Below, piece after piece: positions 33,309 to 42,434 of a stretch of 64,000 nucleotides of DNA. The translations under genes were made by a program, and so were the position numbers. Source of the stretch: Arthrobacter sp. SLBN-122 (lineage in GTDB: Bacteria > Actinomycetota > Actinomycetes > Actinomycetales > Micrococcaceae). The notes below the pieces were generated by a model. That model saw nothing but the letters and a program-made list of their open reading frames with translations. It ran no database searches and was not told where the DNA came from. Location of the stretch: NCBI RefSeq assembly GCF_006715165.1, contig NZ_VFMS01000001.1:1-64000 (forward strand), given 5' to 3'. Position 1 is the first letter of the stretch. Each line of letters starts with the position of its first letter.

Positions 33309-34235
33309 TCAGGCACGGGGATGGGCCTGCTGATAACTCTTCCGAAGCCGGTCAACCGAGACGTGCGTGTAGATCTGGGTGGTGGCCAGGCTGCTGTGCC
33401 CTAGAATCTCCTGTACGGCGCGGAGGTCCGCGCCGCCGTCGAGCAGGTGCGTGGCGGCCGAGTGCCGCAGGGCGTGGGGCCCGGACGCGGAGGTATCACC
33501 CAGCGCCTCGAACAGTGTGTTGACCAGGGCGCGGACCTGGCGCTGGTCGATCCTTCCCCCGCGTGCGCCCAGGAAGAGCGCGGGCCCGCTGTTGTCCTTC
33601 GCCAGGACCGGGCGCCCCCGCCGGAGCCAGTCATCGACGGCCACGGCGGCCGGCACTCCGAACGGAACCGTGCGCTCCTTGTTGCCCTTGCCTATGACGC
33701 GCAGTGTCCGGCGGTCCGGGTCCAGGTCGTCGACGTCCAATCCGGTGAGTTCGCCTACCCGGATGCCCGTGGCGTAGAGGAGTTCCACGATGGCGCGGTT
33801 CCGCACGGCGAGCGGTTCGCCCTCCCCGGCTGCCCCCTCCAGGCCCTCCAGGATGCGTGTAAGTTGGGGTGCCTGCAGGACCGCCGGAAGGGATCCTTCG
33901 CGTTTGGGTGCCTTCAGCCGCAGGGCAGGGTCCGCGTCGATGAGTTCTTCGCGGACAGCCCACGCGGTGAAGGCCCGTGCGGTGGCAGACCGGCGGGCGA
34001 GGGTTGCCCGCGAGGCGCCTGCGGAACTTTGGCTGCCAAGCCACCGCCGGAATGTTCCGAGTTCGAGATCCTGCAGTCCTGCGGCGCCTTCCGAGGCGGC
34101 GTGGGCAAGGAGGCTGCGCAGGTCGCCCAGGTACGCACGCCTTGTGTGGGCGGACACCGCACGTTCCCCCGACAGATGGCCGGCGAATGCGTCCAGTGCC
34201 TTGTGCAGTTCCCCGGGCAGTTCTTCATTGTCCAC
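33309..34235 (-). CDS. xerC: Tyrosine recombinase XerC
   Basis: A 308-residue site-specific recombinase resolving chromosome dimers with XerD at dif. The N-terminal SAM-like core-binding domain covers about 1-105. Catalytic residues are all visible: Arg159 (ATGIRVGEL), Lys183 (IGKGNKER), His254 and Arg257 (GPHALRHSAATH), His280 (LGHSS) and Tyr289 (TQIYTHVS). I use the GTG at 34235, which gives the family length; the frame opens at 34349 but overlaps dprA. GGGGA lies directly before the GTG, so spacing is poor. It follows dprA by 46 bases in the rpsP-to-xerC block. No phage or integron genes are near, so it is the housekeeping recombinase. Confidence 0.94.
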   Translation of the reverse strand: MDNEELPGELHKALDAFAGHLSGERAVSAHTRRAYLGDLRSLLAHAASEGAAGLQDLELGTFRRWLGSQSSAGASRATLARRSATARAFTAWAVREELIDADPALRLKAPKREGSLPAVLQAPQLTRILEGLEGAAGEGEPLAVRNRAIVELLYATGIRVGELTGLDVDDLDPDRRTLRVIGKGNKERTVPFGVPAAVAVDDWLRRGRPVLAKDNSGPALFLGARGGRIDQRQVRALVNTLFEALGDTSASGPHALRHSAATHLLDGGADLRAVQEILGHSSLATTQIYTHVSVDRLRKSYQQAHPRA

Positions 34236-34281
34236 TCCCCTACTTTCCCAGTTGCCCGGCCTGTACCGCCGGTGGACACGG

Positions 34282-35574
34282 TCATGGCTTGCCGCGTTTC
34301 CAGCCGCCCCGCTCCGAGACTGCAAGTCCCAGCAGTCCGAGCCTCCCAAGTCCAGCCCGTACCGAGTCCTGGCCGAGACCCGCCACGGCTGAGAGCTTTT
34401 CCACGGACGTGGTGGAGCGAAGCGGCAATGCGTCCAGCAGGATCAGGTCTTCCAGGGTCAATCCGTCCTGCACTGCCGCCTCTGCGGTGCGTTGCGCAGG
34501 CAACTCCGTTCCGCTGGGTGATGCCAACTCGGCCACTTCGGCTGCATCGGTGACGCAGACAGCTCCCCCGTCGCGGAGGAGGCGGTGACAGCCGGCGGAA
34601 TTGGCGCTGTGGACAGAGCCGGGAACGGCGCCCACGGCACGGCCCAGGGTTTCGGCATGATGGGCCGTGTTGAGTGCACCGGAGCGCCACCGTGCCTCCA
34701 CCACCACCGTCACCCCCGCCAGGGCGGCAATCAGACGATTCCGCTGAAGGAAGCGGTAGCGGGTAGGGGCCGATCCCGGCGGTACCTCGGCCAGCACCGC
34801 TCCCTGGTTTGCCACGGCCCGCAGCAGGTCGTCGTTACCGGATGGATAGAACCTGTCCACTCCCCCGGCCATGACGGCGATGGTGGGGACAGCCGAGGAG
34901 CCGCCGGCAAGGGCGGCCCTGTGCGCATGCGCATCGATCCCGTAGGCCCCGCCCGACACCACCGTGAAGCCGCGCTGCGCCAGCGAGTAAGCGATGTCCC
35001 CGGTTACCGCCGCCCCGTAGCTGGTGCTGTCCCGGGATCCTACAAGGGCGATGCATTTCTCCGGCCCCGGCAGCGGTTGTTCCTGGCCGCGCCACCAGAG
35101 GCAGATGGGCTCCTGGATTCCCAGGTCCGCCAGCTGGGCGGGCCACAGCTCATCACTGGGAATGATGAGGCGTCCACCAAGCCGGGCCATGGTGGCAAGG
35201 TCGCGTTCCGGAGCAAGGTCAGGCAGCCGCGGCTGCCAGCGCTTCAAAGCGGCAGCAAGTCCGGCCCAGCTGCTGGCGGCCCCGCTCTCAGCCAGCAGCG
35301 ATGTCATGCCGCGCTCCAGGTCAGGCCCTGCCGCCACCTGTCCGGTGGCGATGCGCAGGGCATCGGTTGCCCCTGCCAACTGGACGAGGGCCAGTCCCGC
35401 GGTGTCCTGGGGCTCCATCAGCCGTGAAAGGGCTGCCCGGGCCAGCCGCTCGGCATCGGTGCCCCTTGCCTTCTTCGTGCCCTGTTCCGTCACCACAACC
35501 TGTTCCTTCGCCACAAACTGTTCCGTATCCACGCCCGTTTCCTTCACGTTGTTCCGCGCATCCTGGTGTCTCAT
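34282..35574 (-). CDS. dprA: DNA-processing protein DprA/Smf
   Basis: A 430-residue DprA, which binds incoming single-stranded DNA and loads RecA. The Rossmann core has IALVGSRDSTSYGAAVTGDI (about 175-194), GGAYGIDAHAHRAALAGG, and VLAEVPPGSAPTRYRFLQRN followed by IAALAGVTVVVEA. A C-terminal winged-helix domain (TTSVEKLSAVAGLGQDSVRA, then RLGLLGLAVSERGGWKR) is present. The first 45 residues are a charged, Val/Thr/Glu-rich extension. The ATG overlaps the stop of the ComM-like gene (ATGA), implying translational coupling in the comM-dprA-xerC operon. Confidence 0.94.
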   Translation of the reverse strand: MRHQDARNNVKETGVDTEQFVAKEQVVVTEQGTKKARGTDAERLARAALSRLMEPQDTAGLALVQLAGATDALRIATGQVAAGPDLERGMTSLLAESGAASSWAGLAAALKRWQPRLPDLAPERDLATMARLGGRLIIPSDELWPAQLADLGIQEPICLWWRGQEQPLPGPEKCIALVGSRDSTSYGAAVTGDIAYSLAQRGFTVVSGGAYGIDAHAHRAALAGGSSAVPTIAVMAGGVDRFYPSGNDDLLRAVANQGAVLAEVPPGSAPTRYRFLQRNRLIAALAGVTVVVEARWRSGALNTAHHAETLGRAVGAVPGSVHSANSAGCHRLLRDGGAVCVTDAAEVAELASPSGTELPAQRTAEAAVQDGLTLEDLILLDALPLRSTTSVEKLSAVAGLGQDSVRAGLGRLGLLGLAVSERGGWKRGKP

Positions 35575-37115
35575 GCCGCGGCCGCCGCAGCCTGGCGCAG
35601 GCCCAGAGCCTGTCCGATGTCGTTTGGGTCCGGCGTCTCGCGGTGCCCCAGGTCCGCCAGGGTCCAGGCGAGCCGAAGGACGCGGTCATAGCCTCTCGCG
35701 GTCAGCACGCCCCGCTCGAGGGACTGGTCGAGGATCCGCGTTGCGGCCGGTGGAAGCCGCAATTCACCGCGCAGGATGCGCCCGGGCACCTGGGAATTCG
35801 TCTCAAGGCCGTAGGGCTGCAACCGTTCCGCCTGCCGCGCACGCGCGTCCAGGACCCGCCGTGCCACTGACGCGGTGTCCTCTTCCGCGCCCGCCTGACC
35901 GAACTCGGCCAGGGACACCCGCTCCACCTGCAACTGGATATCCACCCGGTCCAGCAGGGGTCCGGACATCCTGGCGAGGTACCGGCGGCGCATCATGGGG
36001 GTGCAGGTGCAGTCCAGCCCCTTGCCCGATGCTTTGCCGCAGGGGCAGGGGTTGGCCGCAAGTACCAGTTGGAAGCGGGCGGGATAGGCCGCTGTCCCGG
36101 CCGACCGGTGGATGACCAGCTCCCCGCTCTCCAGCGGCTGCCGGAGCGCGTCCAAGACACGCCGTTCGTATTCGGGCGCCTCATCAAGAAACAGCACGCC
36201 CCGGTGGGCACGTGATGCCGCGCCAGGCCGGGGCAGCCCAGTCCCACCGCCGATAATGGCTGCAGCGGTGGCTGAGTGGTGCGGGTTCTCGAACGGCGGC
36301 CGGCGCAGGAGCTGCACTGAGGATGCGGGCAGGCCGCACAGCGAGTGGATGGCCGTGACTTCCATGGACTCGTGGTCGCCAAGGTCCGGCAGGAGGCCGG
36401 GGAGCCGCTCCGCCAGCATGGTCTTGCCGGCACCCGGCGGACCGGTAAGGAGCAGATGATGGGCGCCGGCAGCTGCCACTTCCAACGCCCGGCGCGCTTC
36501 CCCCTGCCCGGAGACATCTGCCATATCCGGACAAGGGCCGGGCAGGGCAGGGCCTTCACCGGCATCGTCGGCCTCCTCAGGTTCGAAGTCCAGGGCAAGC
36601 TCCTGCGGATCGGCCCCAAAGTCGAGGGCGAGCCGGGCCAGCGTACGGTAGCCTCGCACCTCCGCGCCCGGGACCAGGGAGGCCTCGGCAAGGTTGGCCT
36701 GCGCCACCACGATCTCCGGATAACCCGCCTGGACGGCCGCCATGACCGCCGGCAGGATGCCCCGCACCGGCCGCAGCCTCCCGTCGAGTCCCAGTTCAGC
36801 GATAAAGACTGTGCGCCCGGTGGGCTTGATGTCGTTCGCTGCCCGGAGCACGGCCATGGTGACGGCGAGATCGAAGCCCGAGCCGCGCTTGGGCAGCGAA
36901 GCAGGAATGAGGTTGGCCGTGATCTTCCTGCGGCTGAGCGGAATCCCCGAGTTCTTCGCGGCTGACCGGATGCGCTCCCTGGCTTCATTCAGGGATGCGT
37001 CCGGCAGCCCAAGAATGACAAAGGCCGGAAGAGTCTGGCCGATGTCCGCCTCGACCTCCACCATGTAGCCGTTAAGCCCAACGAGGGCAATGGAGTAGGT
37101 CCGCCCGAGTGCCAT
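35571..37115 (-). CDS. comM: YifB/ComM family Mg-chelatase-like AAA ATPase
   Basis: A 514-residue ATPase. An N-terminal Lon-protease-like domain (about 1-180, MALGRTYSIALVGLNGYMVE) precedes the AAA module: Walker A LLLTGPPGAGKTMLAERLPG, Walker B GVLFLDEAPEY, and a zinc-type insert NPCPCGKASGKGLDCTC. ComM is a helicase driving branch migration during natural transformation. The ATG at 37115 overlaps the yraN stop (TGATG); a GTG one codon earlier is also possible. Coupled starts on both sides place it in a yraN-comM-dprA unit, a typical competence-related set kept also by species not known to transform. Confidence 0.94.
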   Translation of the reverse strand: MALGRTYSIALVGLNGYMVEVEADIGQTLPAFVILGLPDASLNEARERIRSAAKNSGIPLSRRKITANLIPASLPKRGSGFDLAVTMAVLRAANDIKPTGRTVFIAELGLDGRLRPVRGILPAVMAAVQAGYPEIVVAQANLAEASLVPGAEVRGYRTLARLALDFGADPQELALDFEPEEADDAGEGPALPGPCPDMADVSGQGEARRALEVAAAGAHHLLLTGPPGAGKTMLAERLPGLLPDLGDHESMEVTAIHSLCGLPASSVQLLRRPPFENPHHSATAAAIIGGGTGLPRPGAASRAHRGVLFLDEAPEYERRVLDALRQPLESGELVIHRSAGTAAYPARFQLVLAANPCPCGKASGKGLDCTCTPMMRRRYLARMSGPLLDRVDIQLQVERVSLAEFGQAGAEEDTASVARRVLDARARQAERLQPYGLETNSQVPGRILRGELRLPPAATRILDQSLERGVLTARGYDRVLRLAWTLADLGHRETPDPNDIGQALGLRQAAAAAA

Positions 37116-37471
37116 CACCCCACCCCCTTGAGGTGTTCGACCACGGGTTCCCCGACGCCGTCGTCCACGACGGCGACAACGTCAACGCGGCGAAGGGGCA
37201 TCCGCAGCTCGCGGTCCCGGCACCAGGCAGCACCGAGACGGTGCAGCCGGGCCAGCTTTTCCGGGCCCACGGCTTCAAAGGGGTGGCCGTAGTCCAGCGA
37301 GCGGCGGGTTTTGACTTCGGCGATGACCAGGGCGTCACCGTCGAGGGCAACGATGTCGATCTCGCCCTCTGCGCACCTCCAGTTGCGCTCCACCACCAGC
37401 ATGCCCAGTGCTTCAAGATAGTCCACGGCAAGGTCTTCGCCCCGCCGGCCCAACAGGTCTTTGGATTTCAT
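37115..37471 (-). CDS. YraN family protein (UPF0102)
   Basis: A 118-residue predicted endonuclease-fold protein with MKSKDLLGRRGEDLAVDYLE at the start and the restriction-like core ERNWRCAEGEIDIVALDGDA followed by VIAEVKTRR (Glu, Asp, Glu-x-Lys). GHPFEAVGPEKLARL is typical. Biochemical function is not established, though the residues fit a nuclease. It precedes comM and dprA with overlapping starts. Upstream lies a 109-base gap containing a 9-bp inverted repeat (37519-37547). Confidence 0.93.
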   Translation of the reverse strand: MKSKDLLGRRGEDLAVDYLEALGMLVVERNWRCAEGEIDIVALDGDALVIAEVKTRRSLDYGHPFEAVGPEKLARLHRLGAAWCRDRELRMPLRRVDVVAVVDDGVGEPVVEHLKGVG

Positions 37472-37580
37472 TTCTACCTCCGCAACAAGCCTGGCGGCGG
37501 ATGGCGGCGGACGGCAGGAGGCCCCTGCCGTATGTGGACAGGGGCCTGTGTGGAGGGGAAGTCAGGGTTCCCGGAGGGTC

Positions 37581-37907
37581 CTAGTTGCCCAGGTCGACGT
37601 CCTTGGGCAGGGCCAGTTCCTCGTTGCGGGGCAGTTCCTCCACGTTCACGTCCTTGAAGGTCAGGACCCTGACGCTTTTGACGAACCGTGCCGAGCGGTA
37701 GACATCCCATACCCAGGCGTCCTGGAGGGTCAGGTCGAAATAGACCTCACCATCGGCGCTGCGGGCCTGGAGGTCCACATGGTTGGCCAGGTAAAAGCGC
37801 CGCTCGGTCTCGACCACGTAGCTGAAGAGGCCGACGACGTCGCGGTATTCACGGTAGAGCTGAAGCTCCATGTCGGTTTCATAGTTCTCAAGATCCTCAG
37901 CACTCAT
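37581..37907 (-). CDS. DUF2469 domain-containing protein
   Basis: A 108-residue acidic protein of the actinobacterial DUF2469 family: MSAEDLENYETDMELQLYRE, VVGLFSYVVETERRFYLAN, then a C-terminal VDLGN. Function is unknown, but it is nearly always next to rnhB and yraN in actinobacteria, as here. I use the ATG at 37907, with GGAAG six bases upstream; the longer frame to 37934 adds MPDMVQDGS. It lies between rnhB (48 bases upstream) and yraN. Confidence 0.92.
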   Translation of the reverse strand: MSAEDLENYETDMELQLYREYRDVVGLFSYVVETERRFYLANHVDLQARSADGEVYFDLTLQDAWVWDVYRSARFVKSVRVLTFKDVNVEELPRNEELALPKDVDLGN

Positions 37908-37955
37908 GCTTCCATCTTGCACCATGTCCGGCACGGCTGACGCCGGGCGGCGGAG

Positions 37956-38759
37956 TCAGTCTTCGCAGGGCTCTTCGCCGTCGGGCACCTCCACGTCCTG
38001 CAGTTCGCCGCCGAGCAGCCGCCAGCTGACCCGGTGGTAGGGAGTGGGGCCAGCGGCACGGAGGACGTCCCGGTGCGCTGCCGTGGCGTATCCCTTGTTG
38101 AGGTCCCAGCCGTAATGGGGAAATTCGCAGTGCAGCTCCCGCATCATCCGGTCGCGTTCCACCTTGGCAATGACGCTCGCGGCCGCGACGCTGAGGCACT
38201 GCATGTCAGCCTTGACCTTGGTATGGACGGGTGCGTTACAGGAAGCCTCAAGAACGGGCTGGTCGAACAGGGACAGCTGCTCCGCGGGGGAAAGCCAGTT
38301 GTGGCTTCCGTCCAACAACACAGCGTCCGGAACGACGCCGGCAGCCAGGATGCTGCCCCAGGCCCGGGTTCCGGCGAGCCGAAGGGCAGCGATGATGCCG
38401 AGGGAATCAATCTCGCCGGCGGAGGCGTGCCCCACAGCTGAAGCGACACTCCAGCGCCGCACGAGGGGATCCAGCCGTTCCCGTTCCGCCGGGCTGAGGA
38501 GTTTGCTGTCCCGCACGCCGGCAAGCGGCTTTTGGCGTTCCAGGTCGACGACCGCGATTCCCACGCTGACGGGACCGGCGAGGGCACCACGGCCAACCTC
38601 GTCCACCCCGGCCAGGAGCCGTATCCCCTGGGCCTTGAAGGTCCGTTCGTGCCGCAGGGTGGGAGCCTTACCGCCGCGTACTGCCGGTTTTGACCTGGAA
38701 CGTCCCTTCACCGCGGGGGAAGCCTTCACTGCTGCCGAAGCCTGTACTGCTGAAGGCAC
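37956..38759 (-). CDS. rnhB: Ribonuclease HII
   Basis: A 267-residue RNase HII that cuts at ribonucleotides in DNA. The catalytic motif is [15 protein letters not shown] (Asp and Glu near residue 53), with Asp in LDGSHNWLS and [25 protein letters not shown]. The first 38 residues are Ala/Ser/Lys-rich and absent from shorter homologues; the start is the GTG at 38759, two bases after the lepB stop, but an internal start would remove this tail. Gene order lepB-rnhB-DUF2469-yraN is the actinobacterial norm. Confidence 0.94.
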   Translation of the reverse strand: MPSAVQASAAVKASPAVKGRSRSKPAVRGGKAPTLRHERTFKAQGIRLLAGVDEVGRGALAGPVSVGIAVVDLERQKPLAGVRDSKLLSPAERERLDPLVRRWSVASAVGHASAGEIDSLGIIAALRLAGTRAWGSILAAGVVPDAVLLDGSHNWLSPAEQLSLFDQPVLEASCNAPVHTKVKADMQCLSVAAASVIAKVERDRMMRELHCEFPHYGWDLNKGYATAAHRDVLRAAGPTPYHRVSWRLLGGELQDVEVPDGEEPCED

Positions 38760-38761
38760 GG

Positions 38762-39586
38762 TCAGCGGGCCCCCGGGACGGCACGGAACACGTCCGGGTA
38801 GTTGTCCAGGGTCTTGATCCTGTTCAGCGGCCAGGCGATGACCGCAGCCTTGCCTTCGAGGTCCTTGAGGTCGATGAATCCCCCGTCAGTCTCCATGTGG
38901 GCACGGGAATCGGCAGAATGGTTCCGGTTGTCACCCATCACCCACACCTTGCCTTCCGGTACGGTGACGTCAAAGTTGCGGATCTGCGGGACTTCCGCGG
39001 GATTGATGTACTTCTCGTCGATGGCGGTCCCGTTAATGGTCAGTTTACCGCCGGCGTCACAGCAGACCACGTGGTCACCAGGGAGCCCGATGACACGCTT
39101 GACCAGGTGCTGCTCCGAATTATCCGGCAGGAGGCCAACAAAGGTCAGGCCGTCCTGGACCCAGGTGAAGGGACCCTGCTCCTTGGCCGGGGCTGGGGGC
39201 AGCCAGCCCTTGGTGTCGCGGAACACCACAATGTCCCCGCGGCTGAGCGCAAAGGGCTCCGGAACCAAGAGGTTGACGAAGATCCGGTCATCCACATCCA
39301 GGGTGTTCACCATGGACTCCGACGGGATGAAGAAAGCCCGGAACAGGAAAGTCTTGATCAGGAAGGACAGCACCACGGCAATGACCACCACTGTGGCGAT
39401 TTCCCTCAGCCAGCCCAGCAAGGGATTGCCGCTGGACTTGCCGGCCTCCTTGGACGCCGTCCTGTCCCGCCGATGGACGTGTGCAGGTTCCGGGGACCCG
39501 CCGGGCACCGAGGAAGCTTGAACGGCGGGCGTCTCTGATGCGCCGTCGTGGCGCGGTTCAGGTTTCCGCGCGTGGTTCTCGGGCAT
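38762..39586 (-). CDS. lepB: Signal peptidase I (first of a tandem pair)
   Basis: A 274-residue membrane-anchored serine/lysine protease that cleaves Sec and Tat signal peptides outside the membrane. A Pro/Glu-rich cytoplasmic tail (1-55) precedes one transmembrane helix (about 63-80, [20 protein letters not shown]). Catalytic Ser91 is in FIPSESM and Lys163 in [12 protein letters not shown]; box E is [12 protein letters not shown]. It directly abuts the second signal peptidase gene upstream (no gap) and rnhB downstream. The pair shares box sequences, including VCCDAGGK, so it arose by duplication. Confidence 0.95.
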   Translation of the reverse strand: MPENHARKPEPRHDGASETPAVQASSVPGGSPEPAHVHRRDRTASKEAGKSSGNPLLGWLREIATVVVIAVVLSFLIKTFLFRAFFIPSESMVNTLDVDDRIFVNLLVPEPFALSRGDIVVFRDTKGWLPPAPAKEQGPFTWVQDGLTFVGLLPDNSEQHLVKRVIGLPGDHVVCCDAGGKLTINGTAIDEKYINPAEVPQIRNFDVTVPEGKVWVMGDNRNHSADSRAHMETDGGFIDLKDLEGKAAVIAWPLNRIKTLDNYPDVFRAVPGAR

Positions 39587-40264
39587 TTACCGTCCGTTCT
39601 GTGTTGTTGGCCTCGATGCGGGAGGCCGTGATACTGGAGCAAATCTATCAAGCGGCCAAAGGATCTGGACCGGCCGGCCAATCACCCGGTCCAGCGGAAC
39701 CAGCCCGCCGCCGGGGGCGCCCAGCAGGCTGCGCGAATCCGCGGACACGGAGCGGTGGTCCCCCATCAGCCACAGCCTCCCCTCCGGAACCAGCGTGCTG
39801 AACTTCTGCGTGCTGGGTGCATCCCCGGGGAAGATGTAGGGCTCATCCAAGGGTTCGCCGTTGACGGTAACCTTGCCACCGGCGTCGCAACAGACCACGG
39901 TATCGCCGGGGAGGCCGATGACCCGTTTGACGTAGGTGGTGTCACTGCCGGTGAGGCCAAGCCACTGCATGGCTGCCGCTGCCCCATCCACCACCGGACC
40001 CTTGCCGCTGTTCAACGGCGCAAAGCTGCCCCGCCCGTCGAAAACAACAACGTCCCCGTGCCGTATGGGTTCGGACTGGAAGTCCGTGCGTGACACCAGG
40101 ATCCGGTCCCCGCCTTCGAGAAGCGGCTCCATGGACTCCGATGGAATGAAGTAGACATCAAGCCAGAGGGACCGGACCACCCCGCTGATGGCCACGGCGA
40201 GGACCACTGCCAGTAAAACAAAACGCCAGCCCGTTTTGCGGGGCTGGCGTTTTGTCTGGTGCAT
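39587..40264 (-). CDS. lepB: Signal peptidase I (second of a tandem pair)
   Basis: A 225-residue type I signal peptidase, shorter than its neighbour, with only about 14 residues before the transmembrane helix (about 15-31, FVLLAVVLAVAISGVV). Catalytic Ser44 is in FIPSESM, Lys113 in [11 protein letters not shown], and box E is MGDHRSVSADSR; the Asn usual after GD is His. [20 protein letters not shown] closely matches the downstream copy. The ATG at 40264 has AGGA nine bases upstream. Codons 4-17 form a terminator-like hairpin with a U-rich tract (40215-40254), so expression may be attenuated, or the true start may be later. Confidence 0.9.
   Translation of the reverse strand: MHQTKRQPRKTGWRFVLLAVVLAVAISGVVRSLWLDVYFIPSESMEPLLEGGDRILVSRTDFQSEPIRHGDVVVFDGRGSFAPLNSGKGPVVDGAAAAMQWLGLTGSDTTYVKRVIGLPGDTVVCCDAGGKVTVNGEPLDEPYIFPGDAPSTQKFSTLVPEGRLWLMGDHRSVSADSRSLLGAPGGGLVPLDRVIGRPVQILWPLDRFAPVSRPPASRPTTQNGR
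40215..40254 (-). terminator. Intrinsic-terminator-like hairpin inside the second lepB
   Basis: On the minus strand AAAACGCCAGCCC pairs perfectly (13 bp) with GGGCTGGCGTTTT across an 8-nt loop and is followed by TTTTGTTTTA. It lies 95 bases after the rplS stop and within codons 4-17 of the signal peptidase gene. It probably ends most rplS transcripts. Confidence 0.75.
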
Positions 40265-40348
40265 GGTCCGTATCCTGGCGCTCGGGCATTGCTCCGGCCC
40301 GTGCCGGCTACGGCCGCGCTCCGGCCTGGCGGTAAATCCGGGAAGGAC

Positions 40349-40708
40349 TTACTTGGCGGAGCTGAAGTCGCGCTTTTCCTTGATCTTGGCAGCCTTGCCG
40401 CGCAGTGCACGCATGTAGTACAGCTTGGCGCGGCGGACGTCACCCTTGGTGACAACCTCGATCTTTTCGATGATCGGAGAGTGCACCGGGAAGGTACGCT
40501 CCACGCCAACACCGAAGGAGACCTTGCGGACCGTGAAGGTTTCGCGCACGCCGTCGCCCTGGCGGCCCAGGACGAAGCCCTGGAAGACCTGGACACGGGT
40601 GTTCTTGCCTTCGATGATGTTCACGTGCACCTTGAGCGTGTCGCCGGCGCGGAATTCGGGAACATCGTTACGCAGCGAGGCTGCATCGACGGAGTCGAGA
40701 ATATGCAT
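40349..40708 (-). CDS. rplS: 50S ribosomal protein L19
   Basis: A 119-residue L19, located at the 30S-50S interface. It begins [20 protein letters not shown] and has [40 protein letters not shown] and [20 protein letters not shown], all standard. The ATG at 40708 has AGGAG nine bases upstream; the frame to 40732 is not needed. It is separated from trmD by 216 bases, more than usual for this block, so it likely has its own promoter. A terminator-like hairpin lies 95 bases downstream. Confidence 0.97.
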   Translation of the reverse strand: MHILDSVDAASLRNDVPEFRAGDTLKVHVNIIEGKNTRVQVFQGFVLGRQGDGVRETFTVRKVSFGVGVERTFPVHSPIIEKIEVVTKGDVRRAKLYYMRALRGKAAKIKEKRDFSSAK

Positions 40709-40924
40709 GATTGCACTCCTGGTGAACGCCACAGGTCATTCACTTTGGGTCACGGCAGGCAAGTCCGGCCGCCGCAAGGCGTGCCGGGTCTCCCCGCCGA
40801 AAGTAAAATGGTCCGGCCGCTTCAAGGCTTGATGGGGCCGGTTGTCCAGCTGTTGGCCGCGCTACCCCCTGTGGCAGGTGCGGACCCAGCAGACACAAGG
40901 CTTAATTTTGCCACAGTGGCAGGG

Positions 40925-41770
40925 CTACGCCAATTCGCCGGGCACTAATCCTGCTGCCGGGCCGCCGGCTCCGGCCGCCGGCTCCGGCCGGCGGGCCAGC
41001 CTGCCGTCCACAATGTCGTACCCCAGGTTATGCAATTCCGTGCGGTCGGCACGCGGCAGGCTGCCGGCGTCGAACCCTTCCAGGAGATCCGGCCGCCGCT
41101 CTGCTGTCCGGCGGTACTGCTCGTGACGCCGCCATTGGGCGATCCTGCCGTGGTTGCCGCTCAGGAGCACCGGCGGCACCTCCCGGTCGCGCCAAACGGA
41201 GGGCTTGGTGTAGACCGGATACTCCAGGAGCCCGTCGGAGTGGGATTCCTCCACCAGGGACTCCGGGTTCCCCACCACGCCGGGCAGCAGGCGGCCGATG
41301 GCTTCCACCATGGCCAGGACGGCCACTTCGCCACCGTTCAGCACATAGTCGCCCAGGCTGACCGGCCGGACCATGAAGTGCTCCTGCGCCCATTCGACGA
41401 CCCGTTCATCGATGCCTTCATACCGCCCGCAGGCAAACGCCAGGTGCTGCTCCTCGGCCAGTTCATAGGCGAGGGCCTGCGTGAACCGTTCGCCCGCCGG
41501 CGATGGAACGATCAGGACCGGCCTGCTTTCCGGATCCGGACGCCCCTCTGCCACTGCCGAGAGGGCCTGCGCCCAGGGCTCAGGCTTCATGACCATGCCG
41601 GCGCCGCCCCCGTACGGGGTGTCATCGACGGACCGGTGCTTGTCCGTGGTGAAGCTGCGGAGGTCATGGACGTGCAGGTCCAGGATTCCGTCCTGGCGGG
41701 CCTTGCCGATCAGCGAGAGTTCGAGCGGGGCGAGGTATTCAGGAAAGATGCTGACGACGTCGATCCGCAT
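40925..41770 (-). CDS. trmD: tRNA (guanine-37-N1)-methyltransferase
   Basis: A 281-residue SPOUT enzyme that methylates G37 of tRNAs, preventing +1 frameshifts. Family features: [21 protein letters not shown] (start), [20 protein letters not shown], the knot sequences [13 protein letters not shown] and [20 protein letters not shown], and [22 protein letters not shown] with [11 protein letters not shown]. The C-terminal Ala/Gly/Pro-rich tail (about 20 residues) is an extension. Its ATG directly follows the rimM stop without a gap, so the two are co-translated. Confidence 0.96.
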   Translation of the reverse strand: MRIDVVSIFPEYLAPLELSLIGKARQDGILDLHVHDLRSFTTDKHRSVDDTPYGGGAGMVMKPEPWAQALSAVAEGRPDPESRPVLIVPSPAGERFTQALAYELAEEQHLAFACGRYEGIDERVVEWAQEHFMVRPVSLGDYVLNGGEVAVLAMVEAIGRLLPGVVGNPESLVEESHSDGLLEYPVYTKPSVWRDREVPPVLLSGNHGRIAQWRRHEQYRRTAERRPDLLEGFDAGSLPRADRTELHNLGYDIVDGRLARRPEPAAGAGGPAAGLVPGELA

Positions 41771-42316
41771 CTAGTCCGTGCCTTCCGGCTCAGGGGCGGC
41801 GGCTTCGTCGGAGTTAAGTTCGAAGAGGCCGTCCGGCGGGGTGAGGAGGATGAAACCTTCCTCGATATTCACCTCGGGCACAATCTGCTCCACGAACGGG
41901 ATGAGGATTTCCTTGCCGTCCGGGGTGGTGACCATGAGCAGGTCCTGCACGGGCATGATGTTCAATGCTGTCACCTTGCCCACCACCTGCGCCCCTACAC
42001 GGGCCTCGAGGCCGACAAGCTCATGCTCGTACCATCCCTCGTCGTCGTCCATGTCCAATTCTTCTGTGTCAATGAACAGCTTGGCGCCGCGGAGGGTTTC
42101 GGCCTGGTTGCGGTCCGCCACCTCCTCGAAGCCGAGCAGCAGGATGTCCTTGTTCCACCGCGCACTGGACACGGTCAGGGGACCCGAAGCGGCAGGTTCA
42201 ACGACGAATTCCGTTCCCGGAACAAACCGGTCCTCCGGTGCGTCGGTCAGCACCTGGACGGTGACTTCCCCGCGAATACCGTGCGGCTTGCCAATCCGTG
42301 CCACCTGAAGCTGCAT
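41771..42316 (-). CDS. rimM: Ribosome maturation factor RimM
   Basis: A 181-residue 30S assembly factor acting on the S19/head region. The N-terminal RimM barrel (QLQVARIGKPHGIRGEVTVQ, about 2-21) and the PRC-barrel (EELDMDDDEGWYEHELVGLE, then VQDLLMVTTPDGKEILIPFV) are both clear. The C-terminus is acidic. It abuts trmD without a gap and follows khpA by 118 bases; that gap holds a 15-bp hairpin. Confidence 0.95.
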   Translation of the reverse strand: MQLQVARIGKPHGIRGEVTVQVLTDAPEDRFVPGTEFVVEPAASGPLTVSSARWNKDILLLGFEEVADRNQAETLRGAKLFIDTEELDMDDDEGWYEHELVGLEARVGAQVVGKVTALNIMPVQDLLMVTTPDGKEILIPFVEQIVPEVNIEEGFILLTPPDGLFELNSDEAAAPEPEGTD

Positions 42317-42375
42317 CTGTTCCTCTGTTCCCGATTGTGGTGGTTCTGGTGAAAAGCAGTGTGTTGATCAAAGCA

Positions 42376-42411
42376 CTCCGGCCCCTCCACCTGACGGTGA
42401 AGGGGCCGGAG
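42376..42411 (-). other. Hairpin between khpA and rimM
   Basis: CTCCGGCCCCTTCAC on the minus strand pairs with GTGGAGGGGCCGGAG in 14 of 15 positions across a 6-nt loop. A short TGCTTTGA follows. It could attenuate rimM-trmD relative to rpsP-khpA. Confidence 0.5.
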
Positions 42412-42434
42412 CAAAGCTGAATGTTGCCGAGCGC

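Noticed and set aside
33309..34235. Mobile element suggested by a tyrosine recombinase
   Set aside because: All five catalytic residues and the length match XerC, and it sits after dprA in the usual housekeeping order. There are no attachment-site repeats or phage genes nearby.
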